From: Halobacteriales archaeon QH_10_67_22
GTDB taxonomy: Archaea > Halobacteriota > Halobacteria > Halobacteriales > Haloarculaceae
Reading direction: 5' to 3'
Length of the DNA: 50,457 bases
NCBI GenBank assembly: GCA_003021305.1
Contig: PXQN01000014.1
Span: 1 to 50,457 of the forward strand
Below the pieces are notes generated by a model. It had not been told where the DNA came from. It did no database searches and saw only the letters and a program-made list of their open reading frames with translations. Within the stretch, counting starts at the first letter, position 1; each line of letters opens with the position of its first letter. Position numbers and translations under genes: made by a program. This document shows positions 1 through 9,555 of the stretch, in pieces.

Positions 1-139
1 ACAGTTCCGCCTCGTGGACACCGACCTCCTCCAGCGTCGGCCGGTTCGCGATGCCGTCGACGTGGGAGACCGTGACGCCCTGGTCCTCGAGTGCGGCCAC
101 CAGTCCCTGGCTGTCCGGACCGACGAACACTGCGTTCAT
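1..139 (-). CDS. DUF7126-type small protein, N-terminal part (cut by window edge)
   Basis: Reading the minus strand from the ATG at 137-139 gives MNAVFVGPDSQGLV and continues to the window edge without a stop, so the C-terminus lies outside. The start of a Rossmann-like strand-turn (AVFVGPDSQGL) and the phrase VSHVDGIANRP resemble the small haloarchaeal protein usually found next to guaA and pyrG and often mislabelled 'CTP synthetase' (DUF7126). It is the third gene of a same-strand run pyrG-guaA-this gene, 60 bp after the guaA stop, so co-transcription with guaA is likely. Its function is unknown; a role near purine/pyrimidine nucleotide synthesis is inferred only from position. Confidence 0.6.
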   Translation of the reverse strand, partial: MNAVFVGPDSQGLVAALEDQGVTVSHVDGIANRPTLEEVGVHEAEL

Positions 140-199
140 ACAGGTCCCGAGGGAGCCCGGGGGTTTGTGTCTCACGTTTCGCCGTGAGACCGACACGAA

Positions 200-1117
200 T
201 TACTCGTACTCGATGGTCGCGGGCGGTTTGTGGGTCACGTCGTACAGCACGCGCGCAACCGACTCGTTTTCGCCGGTGATGCGTGACTGGATGCGCTGGA
301 GCGTCTCCCAGTCGATCTCCTGGGCACGGGCGGTCATGCCGTCGCGGGATTCGACCGAGCGGACGGCGACGACCCAGCCGTGGACGCGGTTGTCACCCTT
401 CACGCCGGTGGCCTTGCCGATGACCGCCGCCAGCGCCTGCCAGGGGTCGTACGCCTCGAGTTCTTCTTCGACGACGTGGTTTGCCTCGCGGGCGACGCCG
501 AGTTTCTCCTCTGTGACCTCGCCGATGATCCTGACCGCCAGGCCGGGCCCGGGGAACGGCATCCGCTCGGAGATGACCGCCTCGAGGTCGAGTTCGCGGG
601 CCACCTCGCGGACCTCGTCTTTGTACAGGTCCCGCATCGGTTCGACGATCCCTTCGAAGTCGATCCGTTCGGGAAGCCCGCCGACGTTGTGGTGGGACTT
701 GATCGTCCCCTCCGACTCGATACGGTCGGGGTAGATGGTCCCCTGGACGAGGTAGTCTGCGCCGACGTCGCGGGCGACGGTCTCGAACTCGCGGATGAAC
801 TGTTCGCCGATAGCGTGGCGCTTGGCCTCGGGGTCGGTGACGCCGGCGAGTTGCTCGAGGAACCGCTCGCGCGCGTCGACGACCCGCAACGACTCCATGT
901 AGTCGAACGTCTCGCGGATCCCCTCGGTCTCGCCCTTTCGCATCAGCCCGGTGTCGACGTAGACGGGCGTGAGCTGGTCGCCGATGGCTTCGTAGGCCAG
1001 CGCGGCGGCGGTCGAGGAGTCGACGCCGCCCGAGAGGGCGATGACGGCGTTTTCGTCGCCGACTGCGTCGGCGATCTCCGTTATCTTCTCGTCGATGAAC
1101 GAGTCGACGTCGACCAT
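200..1117 (-). CDS. guaAb: GMP synthase (glutamine-hydrolysing), ATP-pyrophosphatase (synthetase) subunit
   Basis: 305-residue protein that converts XMP to GMP using ATP and ammonia delivered by a separate glutaminase subunit, as is usual in archaea (two-subunit GMP synthase). The PP-loop SGGVDSS is at residues 29-35. The C-terminal dimerisation domain ends in KPPATIEYE, typical of the family. The start at 1117 ([12 protein letters not shown]) is chosen because it sits at the right distance before the PP-loop and has GAGGTGGT just upstream; a longer frame to 1198 exists but adds unrelated residues. The ATG overlaps the stop of a 22-codon upstream ORF (TGATG). pyrG lies upstream on the same strand, separated by an F1 element. 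The glutaminase subunit is not in the window. Confidence 0.95.
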   Translation of the reverse strand: MVDVDSFIDEKITEIADAVGDENAVIALSGGVDSSTAAALAYEAIGDQLTPVYVDTGLMRKGETEGIRETFDYMESLRVVDARERFLEQLAGVTDPEAKRHAIGEQFIREFETVARDVGADYLVQGTIYPDRIESEGTIKSHHNVGGLPERIDFEGIVEPMRDLYKDEVREVARELDLEAVISERMPFPGPGLAVRIIGEVTEEKLGVAREANHVVEEELEAYDPWQALAAVIGKATGVKGDNRVHGWVVAVRSVESRDGMTARAQEIDWETLQRIQSRITGENESVARVLYDVTHKPPATIEYE

Positions 1118-1185
1118 CAGCGACCACCTCGCTCCAGCGTGGCTCTCGAACGAACGTCCACAGACTTGTCGTGGCTCAGTTGCAT
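1117..1185 (-). CDS. 22-residue leader ORF overlapping the guaAb start
   Basis: The minus strand encodes [22 protein letters not shown]; its TGA overlaps the guaAb ATG as TGATG. A TATA-like TTTTAC box lies about 25-28 bp upstream of this ATG (around 1208-1215), the spacing expected for a leaderless haloarchaeal transcript starting at this ORF. That arrangement suggests translation begins here and is coupled to guaAb. The peptide has no recognisable domain. It could instead be chance, since short frames are common in GC-rich DNA; the exact stop/start overlap and promoter spacing are the support. Confidence 0.4.
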   Translation of the reverse strand: MQLSHDKSVDVRSRATLERGGR

Positions 1186-1277
1186 ACGTCCGATCCACGA
1201 GCGACCAGTAAAACGGTTGTGAAACGGCAAGTCGGCCCGTAGGAGTCGGCGCCTTTTGCGAGGGCCGGGCCGGCTCA

Positions 1278-1384
1278 GACGGTCGTGCGTAATTCTTTTT
1301 GTGCCCACGTAACAGACGACTGTCCCCGTGGTCCGAAACGCCGATCCGAACCGATACTGCAGAAATTAGTTACGCACGACCGTA
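1278..1384 (+). mobile_element. F1 element copy 1 (MITE-like, 107 bp) between pyrG and guaA
   Basis: The ends are near-perfect inverted repeats of TACGGTCGTGCGTA (left first base is G instead of T). The element is flanked on both sides by TCA (1275-1277 and 1385-1387), read as a 3-bp target duplication. The right TCA is the reverse complement of the pyrG stop codon TGA, so the element directly follows pyrG. The interior carries a second hairpin (CCCACG pairing with CGTGG). No ORF is present, so it is non-autonomous. The same 107-bp length is found in four other full copies in this window. Confidence 0.85.
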
Positions 1385-3139
<1,755 letters not shown>

Positions 3140-3158
3140 TCAAACGGTCACGTACTGA

Positions 3159-3172
3159 ATGTTTTAAGGGCT
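3159..3172 (+). promoter_or_regulatory. TATA-type promoter of the PspA gene
   Basis: AATGTTTTAAGGGC is centred about 27 bp upstream of the PspA ATG at 3192. This is standard spacing for a leaderless haloarchaeal transcript. The stretch is AT-rich against a GC-rich background. Confidence 0.55.
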
Positions 3173-3191
3173 GGGGCCACTACGCGGGCGT

Positions 3192-4067
3192 ATGGGAATA
3201 CTCTCGCGCGCGTCCTACATCATCCGGTCGAAGGTCAACGCGGTTTTGAACAGGGCGGAAGACCCCCAGGAGACCCTGGACTACTCCTACGAGCAGCTAC
3301 GAGACCAGCTCCAGGAGGTCAAACAGGGGATCGCCGACCTGACGACCCAGAAAAAGCGCCTGGAGATACAGAAACGTCGCCTCGAGGAGAACGTCGAGAA
3401 GCACAACGAGCAGGCCCGCGAGGCGGTCCGGCAGGGCCGTGACGAACTCGCACGGAAGGCCTTAGAGAAGAAAAAACAGAAGATGGGCCAGATCGACCAG
3501 CTGGAGAGTCAGATCGCAGAACTCCAGAGCCAGCAGGACAGCCTGGTCGAGAAGAAAAACAAACTCCAGACCCGCATCGAGGAGTTCCGTACGAAAAAGG
3601 AGACGATGAAAGCCCGGTACGAGGCCGCCGAAGCCAGCGCCAAGGTGTCCGAAGCGATGACGGGCGCCGGCGACGAGTTCGACGACGTCGGCCGGGCGAT
3701 CGAACGCGCCGAGGAGGAGACAGAGGAGATGGAGGCCCGCTCGCAGGCGATGGACGAACTCCAGGAGACCGGCGCCTTCGACGACGCGCTCTCGGACAAA
3801 GACGAGATCGACCGCGAGCTCGAACAGCTCAGCACCGACAGCTCCGTCGACGCCGAACTCGAGACGCTGAAAGACGAGATGGGCCAGGGTTCGTCGAACG
3901 GCGACACGACGGAGACGAGTTCGGTCGAGGAAACCGAGACGGACACCGTCGACGGCGACGTGGCGACCGACGGCGACGCCGGAGGAGAGGCGACCGACGT
4001 GGAGGCCGAACTCGCCGACAGCGAGGTCGAGGCCGAACTCGAAGAGCTGAAAGAAGACGAAAACTGA
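3192..4067 (+). CDS. pspA: PspA/IM30 (Vipp1-like) family membrane-stress protein
   Basis: 291-residue protein starting MGILSRASYIIRSKVNAVLN, the amphipathic N-terminal helix of the PspA/Vipp1 (ESCRT-III-related) superfamily. It is followed by a long, charged coiled coil (about residues 25-190, rich in K, E and Q heptads). The last 90 residues are acidic, low-complexity and rich in D, E, T and S, a typical haloarchaeal tail. Family members coat and stabilise the inner face of the cytoplasmic membrane under stress. It is divergent from pyrG with its own promoter and is followed on the same strand by a universal stress protein, which fits a stress role. The precise function in haloarchaea is inferred from the family. 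Confidence 0.9.
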   Translation: MGILSRASYIIRSKVNAVLNRAEDPQETLDYSYEQLRDQLQEVKQGIADLTTQKKRLEIQKRRLEENVEKHNEQAREAVRQGRDELARKALEKKKQKMGQIDQLESQIAELQSQQDSLVEKKNKLQTRIEEFRTKKETMKARYEAAEASAKVSEAMTGAGDEFDDVGRAIERAEEETEEMEARSQAMDELQETGAFDDALSDKDEIDRELEQLSTDSSVDAELETLKDEMGQGSSNGDTTETSSVEETETDTVDGDVATDGDAGGEATDVEAELADSEVEAELEELKEDEN

Positions 4068-4182
4068 CGACCGGGACGGACGCGACCGGACCCCACGACG
4101 AGGGCTTCTCGGGGTGGCCGCGGTGGGACCGCGACGACGAACGACACCCATCACTATCCGTGGGGCCGTCTAACGAGTTTGT

Positions 4183-4617
4183 ATGTACGATTCGATACTC
4201 GTTCCGACCGACGGGAGCAGCGGAACGACGGAACCGCTGGACCACGCCGTCAGTATCGCACGCGACAACTCGGCGGTCGTCCACGGATTGTACGTCGTCG
4301 ACCGCCAGCGGTACCGCGCCGCCGAGGGCGACGCGAAAGCCGAGATCAAGAAGTCCCTCGAACTCGAAGGCGAGCGCGCGCTCGAGGAACTGCGCACGGA
4401 CCTGGAAGACAGCGGTATCCCCGTCAAAACCGAGCGCCGCGACGGGATCCCACACCGCGAGATCGCCGACTACGTCACGGACAACGGGATCGACCTCGTC
4501 GTCATGGGCACCCACGGCCGGACCGGCCGTGACCGGATCGCGAACCTCGGGTCGGTCACCCAGCGTGTCGTCCGGGGCACCGACGTCCCCGTCCTCGTCG
4601 TCGACATCGGCGATTGA
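4183..4617 (+). CDS. Universal stress protein, UspA family
   Basis: 144 residues forming one Usp domain. MYDSILVPTDGSSGT is the first strand and nucleotide loop, and the C-terminal GTHGRTGRDRIANLGS fits the ATP-binding pattern G-2x-G-9x-G-[S/T], followed by VTQRVVRGTDVPVLVV. It therefore belongs to the ATP-binding (MJ0577-like) branch. The start at 4183 is the only one that begins at the first beta strand. It lies 115 bp after the PspA gene on the same strand. Haloarchaea carry many paralogues and the specific role is unknown. Confidence 0.93.
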   Translation: MYDSILVPTDGSSGTTEPLDHAVSIARDNSAVVHGLYVVDRQRYRAAEGDAKAEIKKSLELEGERALEELRTDLEDSGIPVKTERRDGIPHREIADYVTDNGIDLVVMGTHGRTGRDRIANLGSVTQRVVRGTDVPVLVVDIGD

Positions 4618-4652
4618 GCCCGAGGGACCGACCTCTCTCCGCCGAGCCGAGT

Positions 4653-4664
4653 GTTTTTATTTCT
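4653..4664 (+). promoter_or_regulatory. TATA box of the CBS-domain gene
   Basis: GTTTTTATTTCT lies about 25-30 bp upstream of the ATG at 4683, an AT-rich island in GC-rich DNA. It supports a leaderless transcript starting at that ATG rather than at the upstream in-frame codon at 4614. Confidence 0.55.
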
Positions 4665-4682
4665 TGCGTGGTAATAACACAC

Positions 4683-5105
4683 ATGATCGTTCGGGACGTG
4701 ATGAGTTCGGAGGTGGTCACCGTTCCGGTCGACGCGACGCTCCGGCAGGCGGTGTATCGCTTGCTCGACGAGCGTGTCGGGAGTGTCGTGGTCGTCGACG
4801 AGGAGACGCCGATGGGACTGGTCACCGAGACCGACGTCCTGGAGGCGCTGTACGACCGCGGTGTGGGGCTGTCGGCGGTGCCCGTCAGTGACCTGGCCCA
4901 CCCGCCGGTGGTGACGACGGAGCCCGACCGGACGGTCCAGGGCGTCGCCGACACGATGGCCGACGAGGGCGTCAAGAAAGTGCTGGTCACCGAGGACCTG
5001 GACGTCGTCGGCATCGTCACACTCACCGACATCGTCTGGCACCTCTCGGACATCCGTCAGGAGATCGTCTCCGTCGGCGACCAGGGCTGGGAACCGCGGG
5101 ACTGA
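4683..5105 (+). CDS. Tandem CBS-domain protein
   Basis: 140 residues made almost entirely of two CBS motifs (a Bateman module): MIVRDVMSSEVVTVPVD...GSVVVVDEETPMGLVTETDVL, then VSDLAHPPVVTTEPDRTVQ...VLVTEDLDVVGIVTLTDIV. Such stand-alone modules bind adenosyl nucleotides and act as energy or ligand sensors; the partner is unknown. The start is placed at 4683 because of the TATA box and because the sequence begins at the first CBS strand. The stop codon TGA (5103-5105) is the target duplication of an F2 element, so a palindrome begins at the next base. Confidence 0.92.
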   Translation: MIVRDVMSSEVVTVPVDATLRQAVYRLLDERVGSVVVVDEETPMGLVTETDVLEALYDRGVGLSAVPVSDLAHPPVVTTEPDRTVQGVADTMADEGVKKVLVTEDLDVVGIVTLTDIVWHLSDIRQEIVSVGDQGWEPRD

Positions 5106-5185
5106 TAGTGATTATCGTAGGTCTGTTCCGGATCGACCGCACGACTGCGTGCGGTCGTACCGGTAAATCGCTACAATAATCACTA
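5106..5185 (-). mobile_element. F2 element copy 1 (MITE-like, 80 bp) at the CBS gene stop codon
   Basis: The ends are inverted repeats of TAGTGATTAT(C/T)GTAG. TGA occurs on both sides (5103-5105 and 5186-5188) as a 3-bp duplication, and the left TGA is the stop codon of the CBS gene. The centre is a second palindrome (GACCGCACG facing CGTGCGGTC). The interior is in the opposite orientation to the copies at 33602 and 42117. No coding capacity. Confidence 0.85.
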
Positions 5186-5192
5186 TGACCCA

Positions 5193-5299
5193 TACGGTCG
5201 TGCGTAATTCTTTTTGTTCCCACGAAACAGAAGACTGTCTCCGTGGTCCGAAACGCCACTGCTCACCGGCACTGCCGAAATTAGGTACGCACGACCGTA
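5193..5299 (+). mobile_element. F1 element copy 2 (107 bp) at the uracil-DNA glycosylase-like gene stop codon
   Basis: Both ends carry TACGGTCGTGCGTA. The right flank TCA (5300-5302) is the reverse complement of the stop codon of the neighbouring minus-strand gene. The left flank is CCA, so the duplication has one mismatch. Only four bases separate it from the right duplication of the F2 copy, so two different elements fill the whole gap between two convergent genes. Confidence 0.83.
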
Positions 5300-5953
5300 T
5301 CACTCCTCGTCCGGGCCGCGGCCGCTCTCCAGACTGCCCTGTCGACCCTTTGTCTGGCGGTAGTCCGTCCCCAGGAGGTCGGCGAAGTGCTCGACGAACG
5401 CCTCGGTGTCCGCGTCGGACTGGTCGGCGGGTTCTTTCATCGGCACGAGTTCGAACCCGCGACCCCGGACCGTCGTCGCGTGCATCTCCCCGACGTCCAG
5501 GTCCTCGGCGCTCTCGGTGGTGTATTCGAAGGCGAGCGCTTCGAGGGCGACCCCCCCGACGGGCACGATTATCTCGGGGTTTATCATCCGGAGTTCGCTG
5601 CTCCGGTAGGCCTCGCAGTTGCTGACCTCCTCGTCGGTCGCCTCGCGGTCGGGGTGGCGACACCGGGTCACGTAACTCAGGTAGACGTTGTCGACGTCCG
5701 GTTCCTCGGCGGCGGGGTCCGCGACCAGTCCGACCCTGGACAGGGATTCGATGACGAGTCGGTCGTCGCCGGTGAAGGGAACTCCGGCGGCGTCGGCGCC
5801 GGCGCTTGGCGAACTCCCGAGGACGACGAAGTCGGCACCGACGTCGCCGTAGCCGTGGACGACCTGCGTCCGACTCTCACAGAGTTCGGGACAGAGCTGG
5901 CAGTCCTCGTCCATCCCGAACGGGTTTGCGAGTTCGTCCTGTCTGGCGTCCAC
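5300..5953 (-). CDS. Uracil-DNA glycosylase superfamily protein (family 4/5-like, Fe-S type)
   Basis: 217 residues. Four cysteines spaced as in Fe-S uracil-DNA glycosylases are seen: C18/C21 (or C25), C98 in CRHP, and C113. The first active-site region GSSPSAGADAAGVPFTGDD (46-64) resembles the GxAP...PFTGD motif more than the GEAPGE of classical family 4. The usual second motif with His-Pro-Ser is not evident; GFELVPMKEP occupies that region, so activity may differ from the model enzymes. Such enzymes remove uracil from DNA. The GTG start at 5953 has GGAGG 8 nt upstream and lies 3 bp after aroC, implying one operon. The C-terminal tail is low-complexity, and the stop is used as the F1 target. 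Confidence 0.75.
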   Translation of the reverse strand: MDARQDELANPFGMDEDCQLCPELCESRTQVVHGYGDVGADFVVLGSSPSAGADAAGVPFTGDDRLVIESLSRVGLVADPAAEEPDVDNVYLSYVTRCRHPDREATDEEVSNCEAYRSSELRMINPEIIVPVGGVALEALAFEYTTESAEDLDVGEMHATTVRGRGFELVPMKEPADQSDADTEAFVEHFADLLGTDYRQTKGRQGSLESGRGPDEE

Positions 5954-5956
5954 GGG

Positions 5957-7186
5957 TCAGTCCTCCCCGTCCAGGGTCTTTGCCTGTGTCTCGGCGTCTT
6001 CGGGGTCCGTTCGCGGACTGCTCGGGTGGTAGTCGGTGTCGTACTCGCCGGGTCGGTCGTCGAGTCGGTCGGGGTTGATGCGCCCGCCCAGCAGCATGAA
6101 ATCGAGGATCGTCACGCGCAGCATCGACTCGACGACCGGGACCGCACGGGGCGGCAGTGATGGGTCGTGCCGGCCGACGACTTTGGCCTCCTTGCGCTGG
6201 CCGGTCTCCCAGTCGACGGTCTCCTGACTCTTGGGGATCGAAACCGGCGCGTGCCAGGTCACCTCGCCGTAGATGGGTTCGCCGGTCGTGATCCCGCCCT
6301 GGAGGCCGCCGTGGTCGTTGCCGACGGGGACGGGGTCGCCCTCCTCGCTCACCGTCTCGGGGTGGTCGCCGCGGTCGAACTCCCAGTCCTCGTTGCGGTC
6401 GACCCCCCGCAGTTCGCGGGCTCGGCGACCCTGGCCGTACTCGACGGCCGTCGTCGCCGGGGTCGAGAACATCGCCTGGCCGAGCCTGGCCGGGAACGAG
6501 TCGAAGCGTGGCGCACCCAGCCCCCGGGGGACGCCGCGACACTCGAAGTAAACAGAGCCGCCGATCGAGTCGCCCTCCTGCTGGTACTGGTCGATCGCCT
6601 CGCGCATTCGCTCGGCGACGTCGGGATCGGCACAGCGGACCTCGTTGTCCTCGGTGTGTTCGAGCATCTCCGCCCAGGAGACGTCCTCGGCCGTAATGTC
6701 GCCGATCTGGTTGACGTGGGCTTTCACGCGGACGTCGTGGTCGGACTGCCTGAGCACCTGCTTGGCGATGGCGCCGGCGGCGACCCAGTTGACCGTCTCG
6801 CGGGCCGACGACCGGCCGCCCCCGCCCCAGTTGCGCGTGCCGAACTTCGCCGAGTACGTGTAGTCGCCGTGGGAGGGTCGCGGGGCCGTCACGAAGGGCT
6901 CGTACTTTCCCGAGCGGGCGTCCTTGTTCTGGATCACCATGCCGATGGGCGTCCCCGTGGTGTACCCTTCCAGCGTCCCGGATTTGATCGACACCTCGTC
7001 GGGTTCACCCCGGGAGGTGGTGATCATCGACTGGCCGGGTTTGCGGCGGTCGAGCTCCGCCTGGACGTCGTCCTCGTCGAGCTGGACGCCGGCGGGACAC
7101 CCCGAGACGGTACAGCCCATCGCCTCGCCGTGGCTCTCGCCGAACGTCGTGAACCGAAAGAGCCTGCCGAACTGGTTCCCGTTCAT
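5957..7186 (-). CDS. aroC: Chorismate synthase
   Basis: 409 residues. It catalyses the last shikimate-pathway step, EPSP to chorismate, with reduced FMN. The family signatures are clear: GRLFRFTTFGESHGEAMG at 7-24, KPGQSMITTSRGE, FGTRNWGGGGRSSARET, and the late GGITTGEPI. It is longer than bacterial enzymes because of an acidic C-terminal extension of about 40 residues, as in other haloarchaea. A TATA-like CTAAATG lies about 25 bp upstream of the ATG at 7186. The glycosylase-like gene follows 3 bp later, so the two are probably co-transcribed. Confidence 0.97.
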   Translation of the reverse strand: MNGNQFGRLFRFTTFGESHGEAMGCTVSGCPAGVQLDEDDVQAELDRRKPGQSMITTSRGEPDEVSIKSGTLEGYTTGTPIGMVIQNKDARSGKYEPFVTAPRPSHGDYTYSAKFGTRNWGGGGRSSARETVNWVAAGAIAKQVLRQSDHDVRVKAHVNQIGDITAEDVSWAEMLEHTEDNEVRCADPDVAERMREAIDQYQQEGDSIGGSVYFECRGVPRGLGAPRFDSFPARLGQAMFSTPATTAVEYGQGRRARELRGVDRNEDWEFDRGDHPETVSEEGDPVPVGNDHGGLQGGITTGEPIYGEVTWHAPVSIPKSQETVDWETGQRKEAKVVGRHDPSLPPRAVPVVESMLRVTILDFMLLGGRINPDRLDDRPGEYDTDYHPSSPRTDPEDAETQAKTLDGED

Positions 7187-7301
7187 TACCGGTCTTCTGG
7201 GTGCCGCGCATTTAGTTCGTCCGGAACCCGGGGCTTTACCCCCCGCGCGGTCCTGTCCCGACGCCGCACGTCCCCTCGATCGTTATGAGGATGTATACTG
7301 A

Positions 7302-7410
7302 TACTGTCGGACACAAGTACGTGAACATGCTCGTCGGTGTTTCACAATCGAGACGTCTCGGAGACCACCAAACGAGGTATCGAGTGTCGACTTATTTGTG
7401 TCCGACAGTA
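7302..7410 (+). mobile_element. F3 element copy 1 (MITE-like, 109 bp) just upstream of the TauE/SafE gene
   Basis: The ends are inverted repeats of TACTGTCGGACACAAG/A-type sequence, with TGA on both sides (7299-7301 and 7411-7413) as a 3-bp duplication. The interior contains a second palindrome (GAGACGTCTC). It ends only 14 bp before the ATG of the downstream transporter gene, so the native promoter must be displaced or supplied by the element. A nearly identical 109-bp copy is at 47309. Confidence 0.85.
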
Positions 7411-7424
7411 TGAACTGACTCCGT

Positions 7425-8210
7425 ATGTCACTGTCGCTGACGCCGGGCCTGCTGGCCGTCGTGTGCGTGGTGGTGGTCGTCGCGGGCGCGGTCAACGGCG
7501 TCGCGGGCTTTGGCTTCGCGCTCGTCGGGACGATGGCTCTCGCGACGGTGGTCGATCCCGCTACCGCCGTCGTGTTCATGATCGTCCCGATACTCGCTGT
7601 CAATCTCTCGCTCGTCCGTGAACTCTCCGTAGCCGAACTGCGCTCCTGTGGAACCCGGTTCGGCCCGCTGCTCGGGTCGGCGCTCGTTGGGACGCTCGCG
7701 GGACTGGTCGTCGTCGACAGGGTGCCGGCCGGGCCGCTGAAAATCGGTCTCGGTGTCCTCACGCTCGCGTTCGTCGTGAGCGCCCAGAACCGCGTTCCGG
7801 TGCCGGGACTCGACCGCGCCAGGGAGGGCTGTTTCGTCGAATCCACGCCCGCGATGGTCGGCGTCGGTGGCGTCTCCGGGGTTCTGTTCGGCGGGACCAA
7901 CGTCGGCGTCCAGCTGATCGCCTACCTGCGCAGCTGTGACCTCTCACACGCCACGTTCGTCGGCGTCGTCGCGATGGTCTTTCTCGGACTCAACGGCGTG
8001 CGCGTCGGCGCCGCCGCGCTGCTCGGTCTCTACCCGAGTGTGTCCGTCGCGGCCGCATCCGTCGCCGCGGCCGTCCCCGCTGCGGCGGGCGTCGCCGTCG
8101 GCACACGGGTCCGTAGCTACGTGGACCAGCAACGCCGCCGTCGTGCGGTCCTCTCACTGCTGGCGGTCATCGGCCTGCGCCTGATCCTCGGTGGGCTCGG
8201 GGTCGCTTGA
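7425..8210 (+). CDS. TauE/SafE (TSUP) family membrane transporter
   Basis: 261 residues with about eight hydrophobic segments. It opens with LLAVVCVVVVVAGAVNGVAGFGFALVG, the family's first helix with the characteristic GxxGFG-type motif, and repeats a related pattern in the second half (VGGVSGVLFGGTNVGVQ). TSUP proteins export sulfite, sulfoacetate or other organic anions; the substrate cannot be told here. The start at 7425 follows an F3 element by 14 bp. No neighbouring sulfur gene is seen; aroC is divergent. Confidence 0.85.
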   Translation: MSLSLTPGLLAVVCVVVVVAGAVNGVAGFGFALVGTMALATVVDPATAVVFMIVPILAVNLSLVRELSVAELRSCGTRFGPLLGSALVGTLAGLVVVDRVPAGPLKIGLGVLTLAFVVSAQNRVPVPGLDRAREGCFVESTPAMVGVGGVSGVLFGGTNVGVQLIAYLRSCDLSHATFVGVVAMVFLGLNGVRVGAAALLGLYPSVSVAAASVAAAVPAAAGVAVGTRVRSYVDQQRRRRAVLSLLAVIGLRLILGGLGVA

Positions 8211-8421
8211 CGGTTCGACCGTTCTGGCGGGACCTCCGGGAGTGTTCCTGGCACTTTTCTCCCGATTTATCGACAGCCGGACGGAAATCCAGACTATATC
8301 GAATACCCGTGAACTAATGCCGCGCAATATCTGACGAATAGCGCGTGAAAATTAATTATAATGGTCGCATGCACAATTATAGCGCTACTTATTTACATCT
8401 CGGCGGGATATCTCCACCTGC

Positions 8422-8658
8422 ATGAGAAAACAAGCCTACAAACTGAAAGAGTCTGTCGCGGGTTTTGACGAGGGTGACGTTCTCGACGTGACGGCGCGGT
8501 TCGGCGATTGGCATCTCTACGACGTTAAACTCGAGTCAGTCTCCGACGACGACGGGTCGGTCGAGCTCACCTACGGGGAGCTCGAGACGGTCACGCGGGC
8601 ACGCCCGCGCGACCAGTTACAAGAGAGAGACGCACAGAAGAAAGAAGCGTCCGCCTGA
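8422..8658 (+). CDS. Small conserved-looking haloarchaeal protein, function unknown
   Basis: 78 residues starting MRKQAYKLKESVAGFDEGDVLDVTARFGDWHLYDVKLES, then a short acidic hinge and a helical, charged tail rich in Q, R, E and K. The first 50 residues read like a small beta-barrel; no named family is recognised. It is preceded by an AT-rich promoter region (TATA-like CTTATTTACA about 30-40 bp upstream) standing out in GC-rich DNA, which supports a real, well-expressed gene. The neighbours are unrelated. Confidence 0.65.
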   Translation: MRKQAYKLKESVAGFDEGDVLDVTARFGDWHLYDVKLESVSDDDGSVELTYGELETVTRARPRDQLQERDAQKKEASA

Positions 8659-8709
8659 TAGCGACGCTTTCCCCCGTGGTTTTGCCGTCTCTCGGGTCCG
8701 AGAGTGACA

Positions 8710-9372
8710 TCACTCCTCGCGGTGGGATTCGAATCCCCGCCGGTCGCCGGTGACGCGCTTGCGCGCCTGGCCAGTGATGAACGACCCGAGAGCGACCAGC
8801 GCCCCGGCGAGCACGAGCGAGACCATCGCCAGCGTATCGAACGAGATCGACAGCGTCTCACCCCAGGAGTCGACCCCGCCAACGGCCAGCGCCACGGGCA
8901 GGAGCAACGTCCCGACCGCCATCAGATAGAGACTGCGTCCGAACGCCTCTGCCGGGACTCTCGCGCGAGAGAGCACCGCGGCCGAACAGATCCAGGCGGT
9001 GACGAACACGAGCGCGCCGGTCCAGACCGACAGCGACACGACGGCGCCGACGAGAAAGAGGACCAGCGGCGCGAGCGGGATGGCCACGGCGAGTCCGGCG
9101 AGCGCACGGATCCGACCCGAGGCCCGGCGCAACCCGCGTTCGTCCTCGACCAGCAGTTCGGTCGGGTCCTCCGGAACCAGGCCATCGACTTCCGAGAGGT
9201 CGACCGCGGTGCCGTCCTCGTCGATAGCCGTCGAACAGGTCGGACAGAAGCGCGCGCCCGCAGGTAGCGTCTCGTCACACTCGGGACAGGGTTGACCGGA
9301 CGAGTCGCGTTTCGACCCGCTGTCAGTCGAGTCACCGTCCTCGGGGTCGGCCGACCCGCCCGCCTGGGTCAT
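8710..9372 (-). CDS. Zinc-ribbon membrane protein
   Basis: 220 residues. After an acidic N-terminus of about 26 residues comes a zinc ribbon CPECDETLPAGARFCPTC (about residues 28-45). Four hydrophobic helices lie between about residues 85 and 205: LAGLAVAIPLAPLVLFLVG, TGALVFVTAWICSAAVL, LYLMAVGTLLLPVALAVG and LAMVSLVLAGALVALGSF. The start at 9372 is preferred to the longer frame (9966), whose extra residues are antisense to the neighbouring gene. It is divergent from the MutS5-like gene. The function is unknown; similar zinc-ribbon membrane proteins are common in haloarchaea. Confidence 0.75.
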   Translation of the reverse strand: MTQAGGSADPEDGDSTDSGSKRDSSGQPCPECDETLPAGARFCPTCSTAIDEDGTAVDLSEVDGLVPEDPTELLVEDERGLRRASGRIRALAGLAVAIPLAPLVLFLVGAVVSLSVWTGALVFVTAWICSAAVLSRARVPAEAFGRSLYLMAVGTLLLPVALAVGGVDSWGETLSISFDTLAMVSLVLAGALVALGSFITGQARKRVTGDRRGFESHREE

Positions 9373-9555
9373 ACGGCCTGTTCGCACCGATATCTCATCA
9401 AAGCCGGGGATGGACCGCCCGACCGCGTTACCGTTCGGCCGAGACGAGAAACGGTGACGCCCTTGCCGCCGGACGGTGACCCGGGAGAGGTGTTCTCGCC
9501 CGTCACCGAACGGTCGACAGGAACGCCTAAGCGCCCGCCGGACTACCCTCCGGCC

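Noticed and set aside
380-1222. Long open frame antisense to guaAb
   Set aside because: Shadow frame caused by GC-rich codons; the translation lacks any domain while the opposite strand is clearly GMP synthase.
8722-8745. T-arm-like GGGGATTCGAATCCC on the minus strand
   Set aside because: It is a simple palindrome inside the coding end of the zinc-ribbon protein; G53/C61-type pairing and an acceptor stem are missing, so it is not a tRNA.
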